A DNA stretch of 64,000 nucleotides, taken from contig NC_081547.1 in the NCBI RefSeq assembly GCF_901000735.1, forward strand, positions 8,600,193-8,664,192, given 5' to 3'. Every line of letters begins with the position of its first letter. Within the stretch, counting starts at the first letter, position 1. Positions 12,637-24,682 of the stretch are shown here, in pieces. The notes under the pieces are model-generated. The model made no database searches. It was not told where the DNA came from and worked only from the letters and a program-made list of their open reading frames with translations. Both the position numbers and the translations under genes were made by a program. The stretch is from Corylus avellana. Lineage: Eukaryota; Streptophyta; Magnoliopsida; Fagales; Betulaceae.

Positions 12637-13615
12637 TGTTAGTTTATTTTTGGCTCATTCGGTGATATGTTTGTACTCAGTTGAAAATGAGGGTAGCATG
12701 AAGACTAGTATGTCTGGATACCCAGAATACAGGTCCAGACAACATTTCCACAGACTTCATTTTGAAGACATGTCCAGAAAGCCAGAAGCCATGTTCGGAT
12801 AGTATTTCCAGAGAACTCATTTTTGAAGACATATTCAGACAGCCAGAAGTCGTTTCCGAATAGAATTCCAGAGAGTTTATTTTGCAGAACTTGTCCAAAC
12901 ACATTGGGAACATGTCCAAACATGAATTCCAGAGAGCTCCATTTACTTGGCATGTTTGGACACTGGGATGTCATGTTCGGATATTGGGGTTTACACGTAT
13001 GTAACCTTAGCCGTGTCCGGACACGTACTTAATCCTATCCGGACACATCTGCTTTAATTGCTGTGTGAATTTCTATTTATACCACATGGTATACACATTG
13101 TAAAGTATGTATTCAGAGAGTGAATACTGTGAGCTAAGAGAGGATAGAGATATAGAACTTGAGTGACTTATCTCTCTTACAGTAAAGGTGGGGAATTTCA
13201 TCCACTTTTATATGATCAACATATAAAGCCAACCGGAGTTCTGGTGAAGGAGATCACAAAGAAGAAACACCCCAGAGGTTCTGGAAGAACTACTGCAATA
13301 ACGGATAAGTGGGTCGCTTGTCTAGTACACGGGATTGTCACGTGCAAAGGTTTTGTAAGATTGACATTGTGTAAATTATTGTTTTTTTATAGTGAAATGA
13401 TTTCCTAAGTTTGGCTGCCCCGGGGAGATTTTATATTTAGAGAGTTCTCTAAATGGTTTCCTCTTCGTAACCAAATATCTATGTTCTTTAAGATTCACTA
13501 CATGTCTGTATTTGGTTGATTATTATTTGTTAGGTCAGATCATATTCCACATATTATTTTATGAAACAGCTTTTCTATCCTATTAGGTGTAGATTTGAGT
13601 CAATTAGTTTTTTTA
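12637..13615. mobile_element. Solo LTR, probably Ty1/copia-type
   Basis: The insertion begins TGTTAG and is flanked by a perfect 5-bp direct repeat, gaaag (12632-12636 and 13616-13620). The matching unoccupied site is visible at about 53263, where the host sequence reads aaggaaaggaattc without the insertion. The block is 979 bp long. It carries four degenerate copies of a 60-bp module with ccagaa and gttcggata phrases (about 12700-12950) and a TATA-like tatttatacc near 13073. The last bases are TA, not CA. There is no internal region, so it is a solo LTR made by recombination. The copia assignment is a guess from length and ends. Confidence 0.6.
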
Positions 13616-13620
13616 GAAAG

Positions 13621-13885
13621 GAATTTGAGTTGGTTTAGTTACCTAGTGGAGGATACGCGGAGGGTCTTGATTCGCTCTCAATTTGGAATTGTTGTTATAT
13701 GAGTCGAGTTGCTAATAATGTGGCACATGTTCTTGCAAATGTGGCAACAAAACAAATCTTAGATAGGATATGGATGGAGGAAACTCCAGATTTTATCGAT
13801 GATGTTATTTTGATGGAGGAGTCTACTCCCTCTTTTGATTGATGTATAACAACTACAATTTTTCTCAAAAAAAAAAAAAAAAAAA
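13621..13885 (+). pseudogene. LINE 3' relic (RNase H C-terminus plus poly-A), part of the duplicated unit
   Basis: A frame reading NNVAHVLANVATKQILDRIW and then ETPDFIDDVILMEE is the C-terminal RNase H tail of plant LINE ORF2. A stop and a long A-run (13867-13885) follow. Diverged copies lie at 42680-42960 and 53270-53470, each downstream of an RLK copy, so the relic was inserted before the array expanded. Confidence 0.7.
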
Positions 13886-14996
13886 TTGAAATGTGTGTGT
13901 GTGTGTGTTTTTTTTTTATTCAAATAAGGAAGAAAGAAAAGGGGGTGGAATAGAAATAGTTATTACTGAAAATACAAGTTTAAAGATTTTTTTTTCCTTC
14001 TTTCCCCTTTAGCAAGTATTGTTTTGTTTTAGGAAAATGAGGCCCGCCTTTGACTTGGACGATGACTAATGTATTAATTAAAGTATCTTTTTCTTCCTTT
14101 GGCAACTATTGTTTTGTTCTAGAAAAAATGAAAAATGACGCTTGCAATTGATTTTGACGATGACTAATTTATTAAACTATAGAATTATGATTTTGTTTCT
14201 CCTGAATGTGGTTTTGATAGAACATGCTATGTACAAGAATAATGAAAATTATATTTTTATTTAATAATTATCTTATACTACTAATTAGGCAGTCTAAATC
14301 GATCTTTAAAGCAATTCTTAATAAATAAATAAATTTTTTTTAAAAAAAAAGCAAAAAAAAAAAAACAAAAAAAAAAAACAAAGGTTGATCTATGTACATT
14401 GAAATGTCTTATTTCTACTACTCATGGTAACTCATCCTATAGTGGCAAAACTTCAATGTTTTTTGAATCAATAACAACTTTTACCCAAAGAGAAATGCCT
14501 TTTTGTAATCTGGTATCCATCTTTTATGAATTGGTATGTTTCAATAGTGGATGAGTGAAAATTCAGCAAAAATTAACTTTATGGAAAAACATATGAAATA
14601 ACTAAACTTTCTTGAACAAATAATATCCTCAGTTTAATTTTGTTTAGCTATAAAAAAATTTTATCTCAACTGTTTTATAATTATTTTTTGAGTTTTGATT
14701 TGAAATTTTTTTTTGCGTAATAAAAATTTAAGAAGTATTTTTTTATTAAAATATGATTAGTAAGTGATTTGAAAAGTTTTTTTTTTTTTTTTTTCAAAAG
14801 AGTTCTTGATGGATAAAAACTAGATGATAGGATTCATCTCCAATTTTGATTTTGATTTTTATTAAAGTGAGAAATTAGATCAATAATTTTTTTCACTTAC
14901 TTATTTGTCTTTTCTGTTCTCTTTTTCAATGAAGAAAAATAAAAATTAGAAAATATATTACATCTAATTATTTGAATGATGATTTCTATAAATTTT
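13886..14996. other. Intergenic, AT-rich
   Basis: No gene is seen. The segment at 14020-14090 (ttgttttaggaaaatgaggc) is repeated at about 43085, 49815 and 53620, so it belongs to the duplicated unit. From about 14864 the sequence matches the 5' flank at 5257 and starts the RLK2 unit. Confidence 0.6.
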
Positions 14997-15091
14997 AATC
15001 ACATCCACAACATGAAATATCATTTTGAGGTGTTTTCTCTCAAGCAAAACCCTAGAGGAGAAGTAGAAGTTTTTCTAGGCGTTTCTAGTAT

Positions 15092-16029
15092 GTGAAAGTA
15101 TCGTGTGGTGGGTCGGAGTTTGTCTGTAGGATGGCAGAGGAGCTACCGGCACTGTGGGACAACCTATCACTAACGGAAGATGAATGTGCAAAGGTGAAAA
15201 TACAAAAATTTGAATTGCATGATGTGTTTTCTTCTGGTCGTGCATATGTTGTGGGAAAAATGATTGTGGATAGAATGGTGAGAAAGGAGACGATTAAATC
15301 GACACTCTTGAAGTGGTGGAAGCCTCTGGGCAATATGGCCTTCGAGATCCTTGGGGAGAATTTGTTCTTAATTGATTTTACGAACGTGGACGAAAAGAAG
15401 CGTGTTCTGGAGGAGCAGTCATGGGTTTTTGATGGAAGCCTATTTCTTGTGGAGGATTTTGATGGTACCATACCGCCATCAAAATACACTTTCAAGAAAG
15501 TGGCATTCTAGGTGAGAATGATTAACCTTCCATTGGGTTGCATGGGAAAAGAGATTGGTCGAAAGATTGGTGAAAGCATGGGAACAATGGAAGTGGTGGA
15601 TACGGATGCTGATGGGATCGGGTGGGGTGAGTTCCTTCGTGTGAAGATCCTATTAGACCTAACAAAACCTCTTTCACAAGGCAGGAAACTCAATATTCAT
15701 GGCAATCTGTGTCGAATTAATTTTCAATACAAACGCCTTCCTAAGTTTTATTTCCTATGTGGGGTCATTAGACATGGAAAAGGAGGGTGTCTACAAAAGA
15801 GCATGCTGCGTAACCAAGAGAAAAATGAATATGGGCCATGGCTAAGAGTTGCTTCACCCGGGAGAGCAAAAAGAAACCAAAATTGGTTTGCTCTGAAGAG
15901 GGGTCCCACTACACCGGCTATGGGGGGATAGAGACCGACGTGACAAAAGCAGCAAAATGAAGGATAACCGGAATATGATTGGTGCATATTTTGATGAGAT
16001 GGAGGGTGGCGCTAATGATCCCTAGGGAC
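15092..16029 (+). pseudogene. LINE ORF1 (DUF4283 and zinc knuckle), second occurrence
   Basis: The DUF4283 part is at 15092-15511, followed by an in-frame TAG. The zinc-knuckle part is at 15512-15931. The translated proteins are identical to those at 2415-3254 on the minus strand, including the premature stop. A shared defect supports one locus assembled twice. The sequence ends abruptly at the gap at 16030. Confidence 0.88.
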
Positions 16030-16129
16030 NNNNNNNNNNNNNNNNNNNNNNNNNNNNNNNNNNNNNNNNNNNNNNNNNNNNNNNNNNNNNNNNNNNNNNN
16101 NNNNNNNNNNNNNNNNNNNNNNNNNNNNN
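16030..16129. other. Assembly gap (100 N) inside the LINE
   Basis: A placeholder gap. By LINE anatomy it hides about 2.8 kb: the 2,316 bases now at 1-2316 plus about 0.5 kb of reverse transcriptase. Confidence 1.
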
Positions 16130-18097
16130 ACTGCGTCCGGTCAATGCCTCAACAACAACAAAACATCCCTCTTTTGTAGTAGAAATACTACTTTGAAGGA
16201 GAATGAGGCAATTTTGGCGATAGTGGGGATTTCAGCCAACCCACGCTATGACACATATTTAGGCCTCCTAGCTTTGGTAGGGAAATCTTGGATGGCAGCT
16301 TTCAAAGGCATTACTGACCGAGTATGGAAGAGGTTACAGGATTGGAAGCTAAAATTTTTATCCAAGTTGGGAAGAAAATTCTATTTAAGGCAGCGATTCA
16401 GGCTATTCCCATCTATTGTATGAGTATTTTCCTTTTGCCAAAGTCCCTTTGTTCGGAAATAAATTCCTATATGCGCAAAATTTGGTGGGGTCACCAAGAG
16501 AAAGAGACTCGGATTAATTGGATAGATAGGGGTAAGATGGGTCTTTCCAAGGCTTCGGGAGGTATGGGTTTTCGTGACTTTAGCTATTTTAATAAAGCTT
16601 TATTGGAAAAGCAAAGTTGGCGTCTGTGGAATCAGCCGAAAATTTTAGTGGCACGAATCATGCATGCGAAGTATTATTCGGATGGTTCTATCTTGGAGGC
16701 TAGGGTGGGTAGAAGGCCCTCTTTTGAATGGAGGAGTATCCATAGTTCGTGTGGTTTGCTAAAAGAAGGCTTAATTTGGCGTGTTGGGAATGGCTCACAG
16801 ATTCAGATATGGAAGGATCAGTGGCAACAAAAACTGAATACATATCGGGTTTGTTCCCCCCTGCTGTTTTGAATTTGGATGCTACCGTAAGGGAGTTAAT
16901 TGATGAGGATCTGAAGTGGTGTAATATGCATTTGTTGGAAAGAATTTTTTCGAAAGAAGAAGCTCTTCTAATCCAATCGATCCCTCTTAGTAGCATAAAT
17001 CAGGTAGACATGCTTATTTGGAGAGGTACAGCAAATGGAGTGTTTTCTGTAAAAAGTGCGTATCACTTGCAGAAAGAGCTTGAAACACGGGCTGTCACCG
17101 AAAGCTCTTCTACTAGGGGAAGTAGGGGGATTTGAAAAAACTGTGGTCTCTGCCAATACCTAATACTGAGAAAAATTTCCTGTGGCGTCACGATATACTC
17201 CCCACCCGTGAGAATTTGCACAAGAGAAAAATTATAAATGATCCTGTTTTTCCAATATGTGGTTTTATGATGGAAACAAGTTTTCATATTTTGTGGCAGT
17301 GCCCAGCAGCAATGGATGTGTGGGGTATGGGACCAGTAAAATTTCAAAAATGCAATTGTGCTAGTCCAGGGTTCTTGCAGGTGGTGGAGGGTATGTTTCA
17401 TAAGTGTGATAACGAGGAAGTGGCCCTTTCTGATGGGTTGGCTAGACGTATCTGGTTGCGACGTAATAATGTTATTCATGGGGAAATTTTCTCTCATCCC
17501 CAAGCTATTTTGCTATAGGCATCACGGGCTTTGGATGATTTCCAGAAGGCTCAGGTCAATGGGGAAGACGACATGCAAATAAGGGGGAATCAATGCTTGA
17601 GTTCTTGGATGGTTCCCAATCCGGGCTGGCTCAATGTTAACTGGGACACTTTGTTGGATTGCATGGCTGGTCGCATGGGTCTAGGTGTGGTTATTCCTGA
17701 TCCTATTGGGGGTCTGATAGCAGCAAGGTGTATGGTCCACATGGGGGGTCTTGCTCCAGCGGGGGCTGAAGCTATGGCTGCATTATTGGCGATACAGCAG
17801 TGTAAGAACTTGGGTCTAACCCATGTTCATCTGGAAGGAGATGCAAAAGGTATTATTGATACTGTCAATTGTGAGGAAGCAGATAGGAGCCGGTTGGGAC
17901 ACATTATAAAGGACATTAAGGTGGAGCTCCAGGCGTTTCGTCAATGGCAGATGACTTTTGTGAAAAGAGCAGGTAATAAGGCTGCGCATCTTCATTCAAA
18001 ATATGCTATAAAACATGAAGTGGATAAACTCAGGCATGAGCCTCCTATTTGTATTTGTGAGATTATTGTGCTAGAGCAATTTGCTCTACCTTCATGA
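16130..18097 (+). pseudogene. LINE ORF2 C-terminal part: RT end, zf-RVT and RNase H
   Basis: The first frame starts inside reverse transcriptase at ASGQCLNNNKTSLF, just after where YADD would lie. AIPIYCMSIFLLPKSL and GGMGFRDFSYFNKALLEKQ follow (16390-16640), typical of the RT C-terminal domain. The zf-RVT region has FLWRHDILPTRENL (17177 onward) with a Cys/His pattern. RNase H (17531-18097) keeps NWDT, AEAMAALLAIQ and EGDAKGI, the D-E-D core, and ends in a stop before the A-tail. At least four frame changes (about 16420, 16860, 17130 and 17520) make it inactive. Confidence 0.85.
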
Positions 18098-18159
18098 TTT
18101 TCTAATGAGAAGTTGATCTTTATCTCAAAAAAAAAAAAAAAAAAAATCACATGCACAAC

Positions 18160-19380
18160 TGTCAGTCTGTCACAACTGCTTCTCAGTAGATTATTTAATT
18201 TAATTTATTTTTTTAGGGGATTTGGCTTTCCTGCAGACTCCACTAGTTTGGTATACCGTAGGTAAGCCAAACCCTTTTTTAGGGAGCTCCTCCATGTACG
18301 GCCGCCTCATACGGCCTTATCTCTTCATGGTGCATCCATTGCACAGATGGGACTTTTCAAAATTCCCATAAATTCATTAAGAAAAAGACCCAAAAAATAA
18401 AAGTTCAAAAGTTTATATTCAACATTGTGTCCCTGCTTCTTCTTTTTTTTTGGGACATAAATTTCATTTAAATTAAGTTGTAAGAAAATTCTTTCAATTT
18501 AGTCTCTAAAAATGTTGTGTAATTAATGTGCTTCAACTCACATGCTTTTTTAATGAACATTAATTAAAAAATAATAATTTTTACATGCATGCATGCACAA
18601 GCGACACAACAATTTTAAAAACTTATCGATTAAAGAAATTCTTACAACTCAGTTGATAATAAATAAATGAATCCACCATTGAATTTTTATAGGATCCACA
18701 TGAGTTCATATATCTAATGATTTATTGAATTTATAAGATAAAATGAAAAAAAGATAGAAAAAAATATTGATTTGAATCATTCCTCAAATTTATATCTTTC
18801 CCCTACCCCTCTTTGTGGTTGGCTTATCCAAGCAAATTTTGGAGCAAACATCATGACGCATACAGACTTTGTACATAAAAAGATTATTTGAAATTACTAT
18901 TTATAATTTTTTATCAACTTTGGTGTATGTTTCAACATCATACCATGCATGCATCATCAATAGGAGATGTTTTATTAATTAGTATGAGATGTTTAAGATA
19001 TAATTCCTTCTATTATTATATTCAAATATTTAAAATGATAATCAAACAAAAGAAAAAGACTAATAGGGAGGCGACAGGAATTGTCTTATTATTGACTATT
19101 GAGACTCTCCTTCCCAGCACCAACCATGCATGATAATCTAATTCCTTCTCACAAATCCCCATAAACGAAAAGTACTCAAACTCCCAACCACCATTAATTG
19201 TTTGTTAACCATCAAACAGTTGAGTACTATTTCGTTGATGAAGTTGATCCCATTTCGCTGTACACATTAGGTAGACAATTTCAAAGATGATAATTTAATT
19301 TCTCCACTAAAGCTTCTTAGAACTGGGGCGCGGTCATTGTAATACTGAGTCATTGCAAAAGTATAATATTAATATTCTAG
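18160..19380. other. Intergenic region upstream of RLK2
   Basis: Non-coding and collinear with 5450-7340 upstream of RLK1, but lacking the 5539-5960 MITE. No gene is seen. Confidence 0.6.
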
Positions 19381-19393
19381 AAAAAATAACAAC

Positions 19394-19417
19394 GGTCAAC
19401 CGTCACGTTGATATAAG
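19394..19417 (+). promoter_or_regulatory. Promoter block of RLK2: W-box core and TATA-like element
   Basis: ggtcaac at 19394-19400 and gatataag at 19410-19417 keep the spacing seen before RLK1, although the gene is now a pseudogene. Transcription of the truncated locus may persist. Confidence 0.4.
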
Positions 19418-21946
19418 AAAAAGAAGACAGATTCAAATCCTCCCCAGTTATTTAGTAAATGATTCATAAATATTGGTTGAAACATTTGAGATTAGGTGAT
19501 TTTTTGGCGATGGGATTCAAACGTTTCAATTTCTTTGCATTGCTCGCGGGTTTGGGTCTTCTACTTGTGGTTCATGCCCAGGATCAATCAGGTATATATC
19601 ATCATCATCATCATATTAATCTTAATCTTTCAATATATAACTTTTGTTTTCATTATTGTTCTTTCTTATCTGTCGTTCCAGGCTTCATAAGCATAGGTTG
19701 TGGGGCACCAGCGAATTCTAGCTTTAAGGAGGACACAACACGCATTAATTACATTTCAGACGCCACCTTCATAGATTCAGGTGTAAGTAAGAGCGTATCA
19801 CCTGATATCAGAGGTTCCTATCAACGATACGTATGGAATCTCAGAAGCTTTCCTCAAGGAAACCGAAACTGCTACACCATAAACGTCAAAAGAGGCACTA
19901 AGTATTTGATCCAAGCAAACTTCTTGCATGGGAATTATGATGGAAAAGGTAATCTACCGCAATTCGATCTGTATGTTGGACCAAATAAGTGTGACACGAT
20001 CGAAGTGGTGAATTCATTGGATAGTGTCCTCAAGGAGCTCATACATGTCCCATCTCTAAATTATATACATGTCTGTCTAGTAAACACGGGCCTCGGTACA
20101 CCATTTTTATCAACAATAGAGTTTAGGCCATTGGAAAATACGACCTATGTGACACAATCTGGATCATTGGCACTCTTTTCTCGCTTGGATACTGGATCAA
20201 AAAGCAATCAACGATACAGGTGAGTCATTTTATATGATATCAAGTCATTTGCATTACAAAAAACAATAAAATTATTTTCCGTACTAGTTGTGATGTGTAA
20301 ATTATTTAGGTATGGAAACGATGTTTATAATCGTTATTGGCAGCCCTATATCCAATCTGAGTGGACAGATTTAAACACCTCGCTTACCATTGATGACTCT
20401 ACAAGTGTATACCAACCACCATCTGTTGTCTTGAGTACTGCCGCCACACCGGGAAATGATACTGCTCCCTTAGAAATTTGGTGGGAATCAGATGCTGCGA
20501 CTACAGAATATTATGTGTACATGCACTTTGCTGAAGTTGTAGAGTTCAACGCCAACGAGTCCAGATCATTCAACTGTACCCTCAACGAGAACTACTGGTT
20601 TGGACCCGTTGCTCCTAATTACTTGAAAACAATCACTATGTTTAGCCCATCGGCCCTAAATGGAAAAGTAAAATATGATTTTTCAATCTTCAAAACCGAA
20701 AAGTCAACACGTCCACCCATTATCAACGCGATTGAGATATACACAGTAAAATATCCCTTGCAATCAGACACATACCAAGGAGATGGTACGTTTGTTTCAC
20801 ACATTATATATATATATATATATGCTTTTCACTATATATTTGAATGAATGCATCAATGCATGTGAAAGTTTAGTTGATGCCATTGCAAAAATCAAATCAA
20901 CATATGGAATAAAGAGAATTTGGCAAGGAGATCCATGTGCCCCTAAAGGATATGCGTGGGAAGGTCTAACTTGTAGCTATGATGGTGATACTCCTCCTAG
21001 AATCACATCCTTGTAAGTCTTCATATAAGCTTTATGATATTCCAACTTACTATTTCGACAAATAATTTAAGTTATTGTACAACTTAAATTCCTCAGGAAC
21101 TTGTCCTCAAGTGGATTGGATGGAGAGATATCTGCCGGCATATCAAATCTCGTAATGTTACAATATTTGTAAGTATATATCCACTATTTACATGATTAAA
21201 TAACTCAAAAACATCATGATGATGTTGGCGAAAGTAAACATTTTCTACCCCAAAAAGTAATAAATATAAGTGATCCTCTCATTTCAGGGATCTATCTAAC
21301 AATAGCTTAATTGGACCAGTGCCTAATTTCCTGTCTCAATTGATACACTTGAGAGACTTGTAAGTTACTTTTATTTTAAGACTAATGCTACAAATTTCAT
21401 ATTTAGAGAAGTGGAAAACAAAACTATTCATTCTGCCTTTGCATGCAGAAACTTGGAAAGAAACTTGGAACGAAACCAATTGTCTAGTTCAATTCCAGTT
21501 GAACTAATTGCAAGATCAGATAATTGTTTATTATCATTAAGGTATGATTTTTTTTTTCAAAGACGTCCATATATAAACCCATTACTATTATATTGTCTGG
21601 TTTAATTATTAATATTATAATTATAATGTTTCTTCAATGTTTCAATTTTTGCAATTTTCCTCCACCCTAGCTCCCTTCCAATCTAACATTAAAGTTACAA
21701 CATCCCCTACTCCCCTTCATGCCAAAAATAAATAAATAAATACCTTTAAGATTAAAAAATAAAAAAAAATCAGAAAAAACGAGAAAATTCCAAATTCCAA
21801 GAAAGAAAATAAAAAAATTAAAAAAATTAAAAATTAAAAAAAAAAATCAGCAAAAAAAATCTGATTTTTTTATTTTTCAATTTCTTATGAATTTTGTCTT
21901 TTCCTTCTTCTTTTTTTGAAATTTTTGCTATCTTCAAAATATATTT

Positions 21947-21984
<38 letters not shown>

Positions 21985-21987
<3 letters not shown>

Positions 21988-22252
21988 GTGTGTGTATTTT
22001 TCCTGAATTGTCATTTTGGGTGTGAAAGGAGGCCGAGATACCACAAAAATTGAAACATTGGGGAGAACATTACAAATAGAATTGTAATTAGAAGAGATAA
22101 ATGTAGTTTTCCAGATAAATGTGTGTGTACTTTTCCTAAATTGTCATTTTGGGTGCGGAAGGAGGCCGAGATACCACAAAAATTGAAACATTTGGGGGAG
22201 CATTACAAATAGAGTTGTAATTAGAGGAGATAAATGTAGTTTTCCAGATAAG
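21985..22252. repeat. Tandem duplication of about 133 bp in RLK2 intron 7
   Basis: Two adjacent copies share gaggccgagataccacaaaa and the following block up to gtagttttccagataa. RLK1 has one copy (about 10010-10130) and RLK2 two, the second preceded by a TG microsatellite. It lies just after an AT microsatellite (21950-21983). Confidence 0.7.
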
Positions 22253-23395
22253 TTTTCTTAAGTCTAATTTCATAAAATGAAAAACTTCTTTACACGCAAA
22301 AAAGCTAAAGCATGGGTTACAATATCTACCAATGACTTTCTTTAACGTCGATCAATACTATCATTTCTAGTGTGGGTGACAATCCAAATCTATGTCGATC
22401 TGATTCATGTAAAAAGGAGAACAGTATTGTTGTTCCAATAGTAGCATCACTCGGTGGAGTGTTGATCCTCTCGATGATTGTTGCTGCCATCTTGTTGGGA
22501 CTTAGAAGGAGAAAACAACAAGATAAGACTAAATGTGACATTTAAATTATAATATTCATTTTGACATTACCAAAGGAAAAATTGACCTTAGATATGACCA
22601 TATCATGCTCATGATGATCTTCGCAGTTGCGATGGTAGATACCGAATCCAACATTCAAAATGTATTATTGGATTCAATACAATGACAATTTACATATTCT
22701 GAGCTCCTAAAAATTACAAATAATTTTGAAAGGATTCTTGCTAAGGATGAATTTGGAACAGTTTACCGTGGCAACATAGATGACACTCAAGTAGCAATGA
22801 AGATGCTCTCTCCATCATCAGTTCAAGGCTTTCAACAATTTCAATCAGTGTGTAATTGTAACTCATAAAAAATATTTACATTCATTTATACGTATGGTCA
22901 GATGGGTATATTAAAATTAAGGTGCTAAATTGTAATTACAGGTTAAACTTCTTATGAGGGTTCATCATAGAAACTTAACTACTCTTGTTGGGTATTGCTA
23001 TGAAGGAACTAACTTGGGGCTCATTTATGAGTACATGGCCAACGGAGACTTAGAAGCACATCTTTCAGGTTTGGGCGTAATTGAAATATTAAGCAAAAAG
23101 TCCTTTAAATCAAGTACTATGTGATCACCTTAATTTAATTTGAATAACAAAACAGACGAGATCAAGTTTATGCATTTTCCTAACGAATGCAGGTGAGAAA
23201 GCAAACATCTTAAATTGGGAAGATAGAATCCGAATAGCGATGGATGCAGCACAAGGTTAGCAATGAGTTGACGTTCACAATTCTTTCTTTATAACATTCT
23301 CTCTTTTTTTTTTTTTTTTTTTTTCTTTTTTATCAATGATGTGATTATGAATTTTTAGGATTAGAGTATCTACATCATGGTTGCAAACCACCTAT

Positions 23396-24090
23396 CACTA
23401 CAAGAATTTAGGTCTTTAGGGGCGACTTTGAGTCGACCCTAAAAGTCCTAAAGTTGACGCTGTTGACAACAGCGTCGACTTTTGGACCCTAAAAGTGTCG
23501 ACGCTAATAGTCCGACCCTAATGATCAAATGTGTGATTATCAGCGTCCACTTAAAGTCGACCCTAATGATAACTTTTAGCGTCCACTTTATCGACCCTAA
23601 AAGTCACAATGTTTTGACCCTAAAGGTGATGTAAACGAAATCCATAGTCAACGCTAATGGTTAACCATTAGCGACGACTTAAAGTGGACGCTAATAGTTA
23701 ACCATTAGCGTCCACAAAGTGGACCCTAATGGTCCTAAAAAAATAAAAAATAAAGATTAATTATCAGCGTCCAAATCAAAGTGGACGCTGATAGTTAACC
23801 ATTAGCGTCCACAAAGTGGACCCTAATGGTCCTAAAAAAATTTTAAAAAAAAATTAACTATCAGCGTCTACTTAAAGTCGACCCTAATGATAACTTTTAG
23901 CGTCCACTTTATCGACCCTAAAAGTCACAATTTTTTGACCCTAAAGGTGATGTAAACGGAAGCCATAGTCGACGCTAATGGTTAACCATTAGCGTCCACT
24001 CAAAGTGGATGCTGATAGTTAACCATTAGCGTCCACAAAGTGGACCCTAATGGTCCTAAAAAAAATTTTTTTAAAAAAAATAAAAAATCT
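23396..24090. repeat. Left subterminal repeat array of the CACTA element
   Basis: Many direct and inverted copies of ttagcgtccac with partner gtggaccctaa, plus gtcgaccctaaaag variants, can fold into hairpins. Part of the array is itself duplicated (compare 23560-23830 with 23880-24060). In this superfamily such motifs bind the transposase. Confidence 0.75.
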
Positions 24091-24107
24091 GCCATCGATC
24101 GCAGTAC

Positions 24108-24290
24108 CAATAGGTTTTTGACCTTTTGCGATCGATCGCACTTGGCGTGCGATCGATCGCAGTACCAGTGAGTTTTCAACATTTTGCGCTCGAACGCACA
24201 TTGGGCAAGCGCGCGATCGAAGAATAGTAGATTTTTGATATTTTGCGATCGATCGCACTTGGAGTGCGATCGATCGCAAAAGGTCAAAGA
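24108..24290. repeat. Palindromic gcgatcgatcgc repeat cluster
   Basis: Seven or so copies of the palindrome tgcgatcgatcgca or its degenerate forms are arranged as large inverted pairs, each about 30 bp apart around cacttgg and agtgcg. They lie just inside the subterminal array. They are far more GC-rich than their surroundings. Confidence 0.75.
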
Positions 24291-24682
24291 CAGTAAATTT
24301 GCTTTTAAAAGTAAGAGGTGTTAGAAAGCTAGCATTATGAGAAAAAAGGCAAATAACCCTGGCCATATTTATTATGACATCTTCTAGGTACATGGGTCTG
24401 TTTTCCCACTAAGCACTCTACGCATTCATTTTTTGTAATGTTGAATCATTTACATCAATGTGATTTAAAAAAGAAAAATAAAAGCACTCTTTTCCTTTTG
24501 CAGCACATTCTACACCATTACATATCTCCTATTAGACAGCTTTATACTATGAACATAAGAAGTAGAATAAATCAACCTAAAATTCATTGATAACTACCCC
24601 CACCAACTGCACGAACATCCCATGACTCTGCAGTTTCATATCAAAATAGGCAGTAATAAGAGCCATTTACGGAACAACGTAC

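Larger units (their letters stand above)
15012..18144 (+). mobile_element. LINE (L1-type), bounded by target duplication and poly-A, middle missing at the gap
   Basis: The 5' flank aatcacatccacaac (14997-15011) is repeated after the poly-A tail as aatcacatgcacaac (18145-18159), a 14/15 target-site duplication. ORF1 lies at the 5' end and RNase H at the 3' end. Between them is the 100-N gap, where endonuclease and most of reverse transcriptase should be. Those parts are found, reversed, at 1-2316. Inserting them would give roughly 5.9 kb including an estimated 0.5 kb still missing, a normal full-length size. Confidence 0.88.

Noticed and set aside
12677..12974. Overlapping minus-strand frames with repeated WLS/FWLS phrases
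   Set aside because: They arise from the tandem modules of the solo LTR; no protein family is recognisable.
24000..24393. Minus-strand frames with repeated CDRS/RSIA units
   Set aside because: Translation of the gcgatcgatcgc palindromes, not a repeat protein.
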